This document shows, in pieces, positions 11,496 to 19,990 of a stretch of DNA of 64,000 nt; the stretch's first letter is position 1; every line of letters starts with the position of its first letter. The stretch covers positions 62,001 through 126,000 of the forward strand of contig NZ_SRII01000002.1 in assembly GCF_004684095.1 (NCBI RefSeq). The letters are read 5' to 3'. This stretch comes from Hymenobacter sp. UV11 (GTDB taxonomy: Bacteria; Bacteroidota; Bacteroidia; Cytophagales; Hymenobacteraceae). Both the position numbers and the translations under genes were made by a program. The notes under the pieces are model-generated. The model worked only from the letters and a program-made list of their open reading frames with translations. It ran no database searches and had not been told where the DNA came from.

Positions 11496-13532
11496 ATGGT
11501 TCAGACTACGCTACTCTTTCCTAATCGGGCGCGGCTGCGCCGCGTCCTTTTTTTCTTACTGGCGCTGGTTTTTGGTGGCCAGAGCTGGCTGCCGGCCGCC
11601 GCGCAAAGTATGCTACGGGCCAGCGGGCCCAAAATGGTGAATGCCAGCGGCCAGGAGGTTATTCTGAAAGGGATGAACCTGGGCGGCTGGATGCTACAAG
11701 AGGGCTACATAATGAAGCCCGGTTTTGGGGGCACGCAGGGCTCGATAAAAAAACTGCTTTACAACGCTGGCCAGAGCGATGCCCAGGTCGAGAGCTTTTA
11801 CCAGCAGTGGCGCGACAACTTCATTACGCGGGCCGACATCAACTACATCGCCGCCAAGGGCTTCAACTGCATCCGGCTGCCGATGCACTACGAGCTGTTT
11901 TTGACCGCTAGCCAGCGAGCGGTGCGTAACAATGTCATTCGGGGCACGGTGCCGTACAGCAGCTACGTGAACTCGCTCACCGACTGGTATAACACCAATC
12001 AGCTCTTCACCGACCCGGCCAGCCTGGAGGCCATCCGGCTGATTGATAAAACCCTGGACTGGTGCGGGGCCAACAACCTGTACGTGGTGCTCGACCTGCA
12101 CGCCGCGCCCGGCGCTCAGGGCACCGACACCAACATTTCGGACGCGCTGCAGCCCAATGACTTCTGGAATAATTCTATCAACCAGGATATTGCCAATCGC
12201 CTGTGGGCCATGCTGGCCACGCGCTACAAAAACGACCCGCGCGTGGCCATGTACGACCTCATCAACGAGCCCAACAACGTGCCCGGCGGTAACCCTGGTG
12301 CCAACCAGGTCATTCACAACGTGCTGGAGCGGCTCATCAATACGGTGCGCGCCACCGGCGACAACCACCTTATTCTGCTGGAAGGCAATGGCTATGGCAA
12401 CAACTACGACTACATGGAGAAGCGCACCTTCACCAACCAGGCCAACCTGGTATTCAACTCGCACCGCTACGACGCGCCGGCCTACCCCCTCTCCAACGAC
12501 GTGAACGCCTCCGGCGGCAGTGCTAACCAGCTTAGCCTCATTGGAAATCTAACGCGCTTTCGTGCCGATAATGACGCGCCGGTGTGGGTGGGCGAAACCG
12601 GGGAAAACTCGCCCACCTGGATGAGCGAGGCCGCCCGCAACCTCAACTCGGTGGGCATCGGCTGGTGCCACTGGACGTTCAAGCGCTTTGAGAATGGCTC
12701 CAACGCGGCGTTTATGCACATTACGCCGCCCTATATGGTGGACAACCCGCCCAGTAACCTGTCGGCAGTGCTCGAAAATATCAAATTTGCCAACTGCATT
12801 CCCAACGAGGCAACTATCAACGCTGTGGCCCCCAACCCCACCGGCACGCCGCCCCCGCCGCCACCCCTGGCCAGCATCATCACCCTGAAAGGAAATAATG
12901 GGCTGTACGTGTCGTCTGAAAAGGGCCTTCAACCCATGAACTGCAACCGGACGGCAGCAGGGGCCTGGGAGCAGTTTGCGGTGCTCGACGCGGGCAACGG
13001 CAGGGTGGCGCTGCGGTCGCTGGGCAGCTATGTGTCGAGCGAAAACGGTACCCAGCCCATCACCTGCAACCGCTTGGCCATCTCGGATACCGAAACGTTT
13101 GAGTGGATAGCGAATCCCGACAAAAGCGTTGCGCTGCGCGGCTCCAACGGCCGCTATATCTCCAGCGAAAGCGGCGCCCAACCCATGACCTGCACCAGCG
13201 TGGCTATCACGGCCGCCGAGTCGTTTGGCTACGTGGTGGTGGGCAATATCTACGCGCCCGGTACCCCGCTGGCTAGCCGGCCCGGTGCCGATAAGCCCGC
13301 CTTTGCCTACCCCAACCCCGTAGTCGGCAGCCTTACGTATTCCCTACCCCCCTCCACCAAGGCCCACGTCCTGAGCGTGGTAGATGCCACCGGCCGCACC
13401 GTGCTCACGCGCAGCTACGGCAACACGGGCGCGCAGAACACGCTGGACACCTCGGGGCTGGATAGCGGAATTTACGTGGTAAGGCTAACGGGCGCCGACT
13501 TTACGCAGTCGTTCAAGGTGACGAAGGAGTAG
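11496..13532 (+). CDS. Glycoside hydrolase family 5 (cellulase-like) with fascin-like domain and T9SS sorting tail
   Basis: Secreted endo-acting glycosidase of the GH5 clan, likely on beta-glucan or mannan. Signal peptide about residues 15-38 (ends AAAQ). The catalytic TIM barrel starts at ILKGMNLGGWMLQEGY. The general acid is Glu258 in LINEPNN and the nucleophile Glu367 in VGETGEN, with LDLHAAPG and SHRY strands between. A short proline linker at about 450 is followed by three fascin/beta-trefoil-like repeats (YVSSENGTQPITC type, about 460-590), possibly sugar binding. The end has a type IX sorting domain (YPNPVVGSLTY ... GIYVVRL). The exact substrate cannot be told from sequence. It is the intact relative of the upstream pseudogene. 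Confidence 0.9.
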   Translation: MVQTTLLFPNRARLRRVLFFLLALVFGGQSWLPAAAQSMLRASGPKMVNASGQEVILKGMNLGGWMLQEGYIMKPGFGGTQGSIKKLLYNAGQSDAQVESFYQQWRDNFITRADINYIAAKGFNCIRLPMHYELFLTASQRAVRNNVIRGTVPYSSYVNSLTDWYNTNQLFTDPASLEAIRLIDKTLDWCGANNLYVVLDLHAAPGAQGTDTNISDALQPNDFWNNSINQDIANRLWAMLATRYKNDPRVAMYDLINEPNNVPGGNPGANQVIHNVLERLINTVRATGDNHLILLEGNGYGNNYDYMEKRTFTNQANLVFNSHRYDAPAYPLSNDVNASGGSANQLSLIGNLTRFRADNDAPVWVGETGENSPTWMSEAARNLNSVGIGWCHWTFKRFENGSNAAFMHITPPYMVDNPPSNLSAVLENIKFANCIPNEATINAVAPNPTGTPPPPPPLASIITLKGNNGLYVSSEKGLQPMNCNRTAAGAWEQFAVLDAGNGRVALRSLGSYVSSENGTQPITCNRLAISDTETFEWIANPDKSVALRGSNGRYISSESGAQPMTCTSVAITAAESFGYVVVGNIYAPGTPLASRPGADKPAFAYPNPVVGSLTYSLPPSTKAHVLSVVDATGRTVLTRSYGNTGAQNTLDTSGLDSGIYVVRLTGADFTQSFKVTKE

Positions 13533-13552
13533 AGAGGAGCGACGCATAAAAT

Positions 13553-13584
13553 CCTGTCATGCTGCGCCGACTTAGCATGACAGG
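13553..13584. terminator. Hairpin between convergent GH5 and GH2 genes
   Basis: Stem CCTGTCATGCT / AGCATGACAGG (11 bp, 13553-13563 and 13574-13584). It shares the GTCATGCT/AGCATGAC core of the longer 6870-type repeats, so it may be a decayed repeat end acting as a terminator. There is no strong T-tract. Confidence 0.5.
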
Positions 13585-13670
13585 CTTCATCTGTAGCGAG
13601 CAAAACCTGCCGTACCAGCAAGCGTAGAAAATCCTGCCGGCCATTGATATCCTCGAAGCCCTACCCCCCG

Positions 13671-16565
13671 CTAAAGAGCCGGACGTGGCGCGGCGGCAAC
13701 GGACTTGATTTTCAACACGCTGGTTTTCAGGCCGGGCGCGGTGGCCGTGAGCGTGATGTCGCCCGCTGCCTGGGTCGATTGCACCAGCACCTGGGCCAGG
13801 CCATTGAAGGTTTTGCGCCGCCAGGCTGGGGCGGGCGTACGCACCTGAATAGTGCCGGGCAGAGTATTGAGCACGTCCCAGGGTTTGTTCTTGACCAGCG
13901 GCGTGGCCACGAACACGATGCTGTTTTTGCCGGGCTTCAGCAGGGCCGCGTCCAGCGTAAAGCCTTTTTTGACAGCTTGCTCGGCCGTCATATTCTGGGC
14001 AATGGCGCGGCCGTTCACGTAGATGGTCTGCTCGCGCCCGATAGGCTGGTAGAACAGCGTAACCGTGGCGCCGGCCAGGCTGGGCGGCAGCTCGAAGCTG
14101 CCCCGCGTGACGTAGTATTTGGCGGTGGGCGCCAGCTGCGTGGCATCGAGCTGGCGCGCCGTGAAGGCGGGGCCCCAGCCGGCATCGTCAAAGTCGGTCG
14201 TGGTTTCGGGGCCGCTGGTCATGCCGTCGGCGGCGCGCTCCTTCAGGTTTTCGAGGGGTAGGGCGCTTATTGTTTCCAGGTAGCGGTCGGGTTCGAGCGA
14301 GGTCGGGTCGCCATTACCGACGCCGATGATGCGGCCGGGGCCACTCAGGCTAAAGGTAATTTCCTGGTTAGCGGTAGGCACCGGGCGGTTGTTCTTATCG
14401 GTGAGCCGCACCGTGACGACGGCCAGGTCCTCGCGGGTGGCTTGCAGCGCGGGCTTGTTGGGCAGCAGCTGAATGGCCGCCGCCTCGGCGGTGGTGCGCA
14501 CCACGTCGGTGGCAATGCGCCGGCCGTTGCGGTAGCCCACGGCTTCGAGGGTGCCGGGCGCGTAGGGCACCTGCCATTCGAGGTGCGAGTTCTTGACCAT
14601 CGGCTTCCTGCCCTGGCTCTTTTTGTTGAGGAACAGCTCCACCTCGTCGCAGTTGCTGTAGGCCCACACAGCGATGGGCTGGCCCTCGCGGCCGGGCCAG
14701 TTCCAGTGGGGTAGCAGGTGCAGCACGGTCTGGTCGGTCCACCAGGCTTTCAGGTACCACACGTTGTCCTTCGGGAAGCCGCACAAGTCCATCATCCCGA
14801 AATACGAGGTGATGGACGGCCAGCCGAACGGCGTGGGCTCGCCCCGGTAGTCAAAGCCCGTCCAGATGTACATGCCCGCCAGGTAGGGCCGCGCCGCGTA
14901 GTACTGCCAGCCGCCCTCGATGCTGTAAAATGTGGGGCTGGGCTTCTGATCGTAGGCCGCGCTGTAGTGCTTGTCGTTGTCAGTGAAGTAGATGCCGCGC
15001 GTGGCGTGGGTCGAGCCCTCCTCGGTGCCCCAGCTGGGCTTATTCGGAAATTTGGCGTGGTAGGCGTCGGTGTTGCCCTGGCCGATGTAATTGAAGCCCA
15101 TCACGTCGATAGCCGTAGACGTGCCCTGGCCCCAGCCGCCGCTCACGGCCACCGTAATGGCCCGCGTCGAGTCCACGGTTTTGGCAAATGCCTGCATAGT
15201 AGCCCCAATGCGTGCGCCTACCACATTGCTCTCGATGGCCCATTCCTCATTGCCAATCGACCAGCTGATAATGCTCGGGTGGTTGCGGTCGCGCACTATC
15301 ATCCGGCGCAGGTCGCCCAGGTTATTCTGCGTGATGCCCATCAGCCGGTTTTCGTCAATGACGAGCATGCCCAGCCGGTCGCAGGCGTCGAGCAGCTCCG
15401 GCGTGGGCGGGTTGTGCGAGGTGCGGTAAGCGTTGCAGCCAAACGCTTTAAGCTGCGCGATGCGCCAGTCTTGCAGCGCATCGGGCATGGCCGTGCCTAC
15501 CCCCGCGTGGTCCTGGTGGTTGTTGGTGCCCGTGATTTTTACGTGCTTCCCATTGAGGAAAAAGCCCTCGTTGGCATCGAAGCGAATGGTGCGCACGCCG
15601 AAGTGCGTGCGGTACTCGTCCACTACCTGGCCGCCCTGCCGCACCCGCGTTACCAGCGTGTAGAGGTAGGGCGATTCCAAGGACCATAAGTGCGCATTAG
15701 CCACCGGAATTTGCACGGTAAAATCGCGCTGCCCGGCCCCGGCCAGCTGTCCAGCCGCGGCCTGGGCCGTGGCCACGGTTTGGCCCGCGGCGTCCACCAC
15801 TTCCTGCACTACCTCCGCGTTTTGGGGGGTAGGGCTGCCGTTGGTCAGTGTGGCCTGGGCCGTGAGCGTGGCCGTGCTGCCGGCCAGCTGCGTCGTCACA
15901 AACGTGCCGTTGGGGGCCACGCGCACGGGCGCGGTTTTGGTCAGCCACACGTGGCGGTAGATGCCCGCGCCCTCATAAAACCAGCCTTCCTCCAGCGTAG
16001 CGTCCACGCGCACGGCAATCACGTTGGGCCGGCCGTCATAGTTCAGGTAATCGGAAATATCGTACTGAAAACCCTGGTAGCCACTGGGTTCGGTGCCCAG
16101 GTAGTGCCCATTCACCCACACGATGGAGTTGCGGAACACCCCGTCAAAATCGAGGCTGATGCGCCGCCCCAGGTCGCTGGCTGGCACCGTGAATGACTTG
16201 CGGTACCACCCAACGCTAGCGTTCGGAAACGGCCGCCCAATGGCCTTGAAGCCGTGGCTGAAGCTGGCTTTTTCGCTGAACGGCTGCTCCACGGCCCAGT
16301 CGTGGGGTAGGTCGAGCTGCCGCCACGCCCGGTCGTCAAAATTGGCGGCGGCGGCCCCGTCGCCGTAGCCGGTTTTGGCCAGGTAAGAGAAGTAGCCTAC
16401 CCCATTGCCAAAGTCCAGCCTGGGGTCAAACGGATGACCGAAGGCAAAGCGCCAGCCGGAATCCAGCAGCAGGTGCTCGCGGCCGGCCGGCGGTGCGGCT
16501 AGGCCGCGCAAGGGGGGTAGGGCCCCCAGCAGGAGCAGCAATGCGAGCAGATGACGTGGGAACAT
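13671..16565 (-). CDS. Exported glycoside hydrolase family 2 (beta-galactosidase/beta-glycosidase type)
   Basis: Exported exo-beta-glycosidase. I start it at ATG 16565, which gives a signal peptide MFPRHLLALLLLLG; the 28 upstream in-frame codons lack a signal. Domains in order: sugar-binding jelly roll (about 40-215, with DLPHDWAVEQPF), Ig-like (about 220-330), TIM barrel (about 335-630), DUF4982-like segment (AVWAYSNCDEVELFLN, about 660-720), then two beta-rich C-terminal modules. Catalytic residues: acid/base Glu in SIGNEEW and a probable nucleophile Glu in WGTEEGS. Length (964 aa) is in the usual range. The start is preceded by 126 bp up to ilvA's end. Specificity (galactoside, glucuronide, mannoside) is not decided by sequence. 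Confidence 0.9.
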   Translation of the reverse strand: MFPRHLLALLLLLGALPPLRGLAAPPAGREHLLLDSGWRFAFGHPFDPRLDFGNGVGYFSYLAKTGYGDGAAAANFDDRAWRQLDLPHDWAVEQPFSEKASFSHGFKAIGRPFPNASVGWYRKSFTVPASDLGRRISLDFDGVFRNSIVWVNGHYLGTEPSGYQGFQYDISDYLNYDGRPNVIAVRVDATLEEGWFYEGAGIYRHVWLTKTAPVRVAPNGTFVTTQLAGSTATLTAQATLTNGSPTPQNAEVVQEVVDAAGQTVATAQAAAGQLAGAGQRDFTVQIPVANAHLWSLESPYLYTLVTRVRQGGQVVDEYRTHFGVRTIRFDANEGFFLNGKHVKITGTNNHQDHAGVGTAMPDALQDWRIAQLKAFGCNAYRTSHNPPTPELLDACDRLGMLVIDENRLMGITQNNLGDLRRMIVRDRNHPSIISWSIGNEEWAIESNVVGARIGATMQAFAKTVDSTRAITVAVSGGWGQGTSTAIDVMGFNYIGQGNTDAYHAKFPNKPSWGTEEGSTHATRGIYFTDNDKHYSAAYDQKPSPTFYSIEGGWQYYAARPYLAGMYIWTGFDYRGEPTPFGWPSITSYFGMMDLCGFPKDNVWYLKAWWTDQTVLHLLPHWNWPGREGQPIAVWAYSNCDEVELFLNKKSQGRKPMVKNSHLEWQVPYAPGTLEAVGYRNGRRIATDVVRTTAEAAAIQLLPNKPALQATREDLAVVTVRLTDKNNRPVPTANQEITFSLSGPGRIIGVGNGDPTSLEPDRYLETISALPLENLKERAADGMTSGPETTTDFDDAGWGPAFTARQLDATQLAPTAKYYVTRGSFELPPSLAGATVTLFYQPIGREQTIYVNGRAIAQNMTAEQAVKKGFTLDAALLKPGKNSIVFVATPLVKNKPWDVLNTLPGTIQVRTPAPAWRRKTFNGLAQVLVQSTQAAGDITLTATAPGLKTSVLKIKSVAAAPRPAL

Positions 16566-16691
16566 AAGACAGAATAGGGGCTGCGCAAAGCTAGAGCGCT
16601 TTGGTAAGCCCTGTGTCCCGTGGCAGCTGCCCGCGTGAAAGCTGCCCATAGTTTGCTAAATCAGTACCAAACCCGTTGCAGCTCTATCCCG

Positions 16692-17966
16692 CTACACTAG
16701 TAGGCTCAGGAAATCCTGCTTACCGTTCAGATACTCAAACCCAAAGCCCTCGGCCGCCATCCGCGCCTTGATACCCTCCACATCATGCGGCTTTTTGACC
16801 TCGACGCCGATGAAAACGGGGCCTTTCTCCTTGTTGTTCTTCTTGATGTACTGAAACTGAATGATGTCCTCGCCCTCGGCCAGCACGTTGTTCACGAAGC
16901 GCCGGAGCGCGCCGGGCGCCTGGTTGAACGTCACCATGAAGTAGTGCTTGAGGCCCTGGTGGCGCTGGGCGCGCTCCTTGATGTCCTCCATGCGGGTGAT
17001 GTCGTTGTTGGAGCCGCTCACCACGCACACCACCGTTTTGCCCTTTATCTGGTCGGCGTAGGCGTGCAGGGCCGAGATGGCCAGCGTGCCGGCGGGCTCC
17101 AGTACCATGCCTTCCTCGTTGTACATCTTCAGCAAATCCTCGCACACCTGGCCTTCGGGCACGAGGTGCACCTCATCGAGCAGGGCCTGGCAAATCTCAA
17201 ACGTCAACTCGCCGGGGCATTTCACGGCCGCGCCGTCCACGAAGGTGTCGAGGTGGGGTAGGGCCTGCCGTTGCCCGGCCCGAATGGCGTCGTGCATGCT
17301 CGGCGCGCCCAGCGGCTGCACCCCAATGAGCCGGGTCCGCGGGCTCAATTGCCGAAACACGCTCGATAAGCCCGAGGCCAGCCCACCGCCCCCAATGGGC
17401 ATGAAGCAGAAGTCAATCGGCTTGTTATGAGCTGATTTCAGGATTTCCAGACCCACCGTAGCCTGCCCCTCCACAATCGCCAAGTCATCAAACGGGTGCA
17501 CAAACGTGCTGCCGCGCGCATCGCAAAACGCCTGCGCCGCCTGGTAGCAGTCGTCAAACGTGCGGCCCGTGAGGTGCACCGTCACCATGTCTTTGCCGAA
17601 GAGGCGCACCTTGTCCACCTTCTGCGCGGGCGTTTGGGCGGGCATAAAAATGTCGCCCTGCAAGCCCAGTAGCTGGCAGGCGTAGGCCACGCCCTGAGCG
17701 TGGTTGCCGGCGCTGGCGCACACGATTTGACGGCCCGGCACGGTAATCGGCAGCGTGGCAATCTTGTTGTAAGCCCCCCGGATTTTGTAAGAGCGCACCA
17801 CCTGCAAGTCCTCGCGCTTGAGCAAAATGGTGGCGTCATAAGTGCGCGAAAGCCCCAGGTTCAGCATCAGGGGCGTCTTGGTAATCACGCCTTTGAGGCG
17901 GCGCGCGGCGGCCTCGACGTTTTCCAGGGTGACGGCGGTGGCCGCCGGGGCTAGCAGGTCGGGCAT
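16692..17966 (-). CDS. ilvA: Threonine ammonia-lyase (threonine dehydratase) with C-terminal ACT-like domain
   Basis: PLP enzyme converting threonine to 2-oxobutanoate, the committed step to isoleucine. The PLP lysine is in RSYKIRGAYNK, the glycine loop is GGGGLASG, and SAGNHAQG is present. The last ~90 residues (YFMVTFNQAPGALRRF ...) form one ACT-like regulatory domain, as in the ~420-aa form typical of Bacteroidota and Gram-positives rather than the longer E. coli form. It is last in the ilvD-B-N-C-A run and separated from ilvC by an inverted repeat, so it could have reduced or separate expression. Confidence 0.95.
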   Translation of the reverse strand: MPDLLAPAATAVTLENVEAAARRLKGVITKTPLMLNLGLSRTYDATILLKREDLQVVRSYKIRGAYNKIATLPITVPGRQIVCASAGNHAQGVAYACQLLGLQGDIFMPAQTPAQKVDKVRLFGKDMVTVHLTGRTFDDCYQAAQAFCDARGSTFVHPFDDLAIVEGQATVGLEILKSAHNKPIDFCFMPIGGGGLASGLSSVFRQLSPRTRLIGVQPLGAPSMHDAIRAGQRQALPHLDTFVDGAAVKCPGELTFEICQALLDEVHLVPEGQVCEDLLKMYNEEGMVLEPAGTLAISALHAYADQIKGKTVVCVVSGSNNDITRMEDIKERAQRHQGLKHYFMVTFNQAPGALRRFVNNVLAEGEDIIQFQYIKKNNKEKGPVFIGVEVKKPHDVEGIKARMAAEGFGFEYLNGKQDFLSLLV

Positions 17967-18009
17967 GGGGGGTAGGGGGCTGGTTCTGAGTCAGTACAGG
18001 AAAAAGGAA

Positions 18010-18103
18010 CGTCATGCTGAGCTTGCCGAAGCATCTCTACCGCCTCGTTGGATTAGTAACCCTAGCGGCGTGGTAGAGATGCTTCGGCAAGCGCAGCATG
18101 ACG
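18010..18103. repeat. Inverted repeat between ilvC and ilvA (same family as 6848-6972)
   Basis: Arms about 18010-18041 and 18072-18103 are reverse complements over about 32 nt with one difference. The unit is CGTCATGCTGAGCTTGCCGA..., with GTAG feet at the centre (complement of 18037-18040, and 18073-18076). It differs from the 6870 unit at a few positions that are compensated in the other arm, which suggests selection or homogenisation of the hairpin. Confidence 0.85.
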
Positions 18104-18130
18104 GCCTGTTGTAATCGGTAACAGAAGGAT

Positions 18131-19192
18131 TTACGCCTCCACGCTCGCGGTGCTGCGTGAGCGCAGCTCGCGCACGGTGGCGCCAGTGGCCCACAGCTCC
18201 GATTCACGCACTTCTTTCAACTCAGCTTCCAGCTCCTTGCGGTAGTTAGGCGTCGAGCCGCGCTCGATGGTGCGGCGGGCTTCCTCGCCGCTAGCCACGC
18301 TGTCATACAGCTCGTTGAGCACGGGTAGGGTCGCGTCGCGGAACTTGCCTTTCCAGTCCAAGGCGCCGCGCTGGGCCGTCACCGAGCAGTTGGCAAACAT
18401 CCAGTCCATGCCGTTTTCGCCCACCAGCGGCACCAGGCTTTGGGTCAGCTCCTCCACGGTTTCGTTGAAGGCCTCGGAAGGCGAGTGCCCGCGCTGGCGC
18501 AGCACCTGGTACTGCGCCTCGATGATGCCGGCCAGGGCGCCCATCAGCACGCCGCGCTCGCCAGTGAGGTCGGAGTACACTTCCTTCTTAAAGTCGGTTT
18601 CAAACAAGTAGCCCGAGCCCACGCCGATGCCCATCGCAATTGCCTTCTCCCAGGCTTTGCCCGTAGCGTCCTGGAACACGGCAAACGACGAGTTCAACCC
18701 GCCGCCAGCCACAAACAGGCGGCGCAGGCTGGTGCCGCTGCCCTTGGGCGCCACCAGAATCACATCGATGTCCTTGGCGGGCACGATACCCGTCTGGTCA
18801 TTGAACGTGATGCCGAAGCCGTGCGAGAAGTACAGCGTCTTGCCCGGCGTGAGGTATTTCTGGAGGGTAGGCCACAGCGCAATCTGCCCCGCGTCCGACA
18901 GCAAATTGCAGAGGATGGTACCCTTATCGGCCGCTTCCTCAATCGAAAACAGGGACTCGCCCGGCACCCAGCCATCCTTAAGGGCGCGCTCCCACGAAGG
19001 CGTGCCCTCGCGCTGGCCCACAATAACATGGAAGCCGTTGTCGCGCATGTTCAGCGCCTGGCCGGGGCCCTGCACACCGTAGCCGATAACGGCAATGGTG
19101 TCGTCTTTCAAAAAGTCGAGCGCCTTGTCGAGCGGAAATTCGTCGCGGGTGATTACGGTTTCGGGTACGCCGCCGAAGTTGATGGTTGCCAT
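18131..19192 (-). CDS. ilvC: Ketol-acid reductoisomerase (NADP+)
   Basis: Isomerises and reduces acetolactate or acetohydroxybutyrate to the dihydroxy acids of valine, leucine and isoleucine synthesis. The Rossmann motif IGYGVQGPGQALNMRDNG lies near residue 35. The metal-binding C-terminal domain contains DLTGERGVLMGALAGIIEAQY and the conserved ETVEELTQSLVPL helix. Length (353 aa) is that of the class I (short) enzyme. It sits in the minus-strand ilv run, separated from ilvN by a GTAG-type repeat. Confidence 0.96.
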   Translation of the reverse strand: MATINFGGVPETVITRDEFPLDKALDFLKDDTIAVIGYGVQGPGQALNMRDNGFHVIVGQREGTPSWERALKDGWVPGESLFSIEEAADKGTILCNLLSDAGQIALWPTLQKYLTPGKTLYFSHGFGITFNDQTGIVPAKDIDVILVAPKGSGTSLRRLFVAGGGLNSSFAVFQDATGKAWEKAIAMGIGVGSGYLFETDFKKEVYSDLTGERGVLMGALAGIIEAQYQVLRQRGHSPSEAFNETVEELTQSLVPLVGENGMDWMFANCSVTAQRGALDWKGKFRDATLPVLNELYDSVASGEEARRTIERGSTPNYRKELEAELKEVRESELWATGATVRELRSRSTASVEA

Positions 19193-19204
19193 AGTAGTGG
19201 GGGG

Positions 19205-19309
19205 GTAGCGCGGACTTTTAGTCCGCGAGTGGAGTGAAAAAAGGTGTTTAATAAAATTGTCTGGGTCGCGTACTAAACTGAAAGTCAGCGTAGTTAAAGC
19301 CCGCGCTAC
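19205..19309. repeat. GTAG-footed inverted repeat between ilvN and ilvC; carries the ilvN stop codon
   Basis: Both ends are GTAGCGCGG-like: GTAG at 19205-19208, and CTAC at 19306-19309. Next to the left foot is a small hairpin CGCGGAC-TTTTA-GTCCGCG. The centre is decayed. The TAG of the right-hand foot is the stop codon of ilvN (19306-19308 on the minus strand). Related ends occur at 38682-38766 and 62830-62963. Confidence 0.7.
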
Positions 19310-19896
19310 ATCGTAAAGACCTGCTCGCGGTCATTCAAAAACTCGTTCTCGGCCACTTCCTCGCTCGGCTCGCGGCGCTCAAACTCCTGAAGCTTGTGGT
19401 GAAAACCGTCGCTGGCCTTGATAATGGCAATGCGCGCCGAGCGCACAAACTCAATCAGCCCGTACGGCTGCAAAGCCTTAATCAGGTTGTCAGTTTCTTC
19501 GCGGTGGCCGGTAGTTTCAAACACCGTGTAGTCCTTGCGAATGACCACGGCGCGGGCCCCGTTTTCGCGCAGCAGGCGCTCCACGAGCACTTTTTCGGCA
19601 ATCACGTCGGTGGGCACTTTGTAGAGGGCCATCTCCTGCCAAATCACGTCGGCGTTGGTGTTGAAATACACTTTCAGCACCTCCACCTGCTTCTCGATTT
19701 GCTTGGCCAGCTTCTCCACCACCTCCTCCGTTTCCACAATCACGATGTTGAAGCGGTGAATGCCCTCAATCTCCGAAGGCGACACGTTGAGGCTCTCAAT
19801 ATTGATTTTGCGGCGCGAAAAGATGATGGCAATGCGGTTGAGCAAGCCCACCTGGTTTTCGGTGTACGCGGTGATGTTGTATTCCTGGCGGTCCAT
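19306..19896 (-). CDS. ilvN: Acetolactate synthase, small (regulatory) subunit
   Basis: Regulatory subunit that binds IlvB and confers valine feedback control. The N-terminal ACT domain (YNITAYTENQVGLLNRIAIIFSRRKINIESL) and a second ACT-like half (about residues 90-165) match the ~165-195-aa IlvH/IlvN family. The last ~25 residues are acidic and lineage-specific. It lies between ilvB and ilvC; the gaps on both sides are occupied by inverted repeats, and its own stop codon lies in one of them. Confidence 0.93.
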   Translation of the reverse strand: MDRQEYNITAYTENQVGLLNRIAIIFSRRKINIESLNVSPSEIEGIHRFNIVIVETEEVVEKLAKQIEKQVEVLKVYFNTNADVIWQEMALYKVPTDVIAEKVLVERLLRENGARAVVIRKDYTVFETTGHREETDNLIKALQPYGLIEFVRSARIAIIKASDGFHHKLQEFERREPSEEVAENEFLNDREQVFTM

Positions 19897-19901
19897 AGCG
19901 T

Positions 19902-19990
19902 GTAGGGTAAGCTTTAGCTTGCCGTGCGTGGGTAATAAATTGAAAAAGAGCGAAAAAAGCCTTGAGGCGGCAAGCTAAAGCTTACCCTAC
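19902..19990. repeat. GTAG-footed inverted repeat between ilvB and ilvN; carries the ilvB stop codon
   Basis: Arms 19902-19923 and 19969-19990 are perfect reverse complements (22 nt): GTAG followed by a GGTAAGC-TTTA-GCTTGCC-type hairpin, the same unit as at 4909-4981. The 45-nt centre is unlike the 4909 copy. The TAG in the right-hand foot (19987-19989 on the minus strand) is the ilvB stop codon. Confidence 0.88.
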
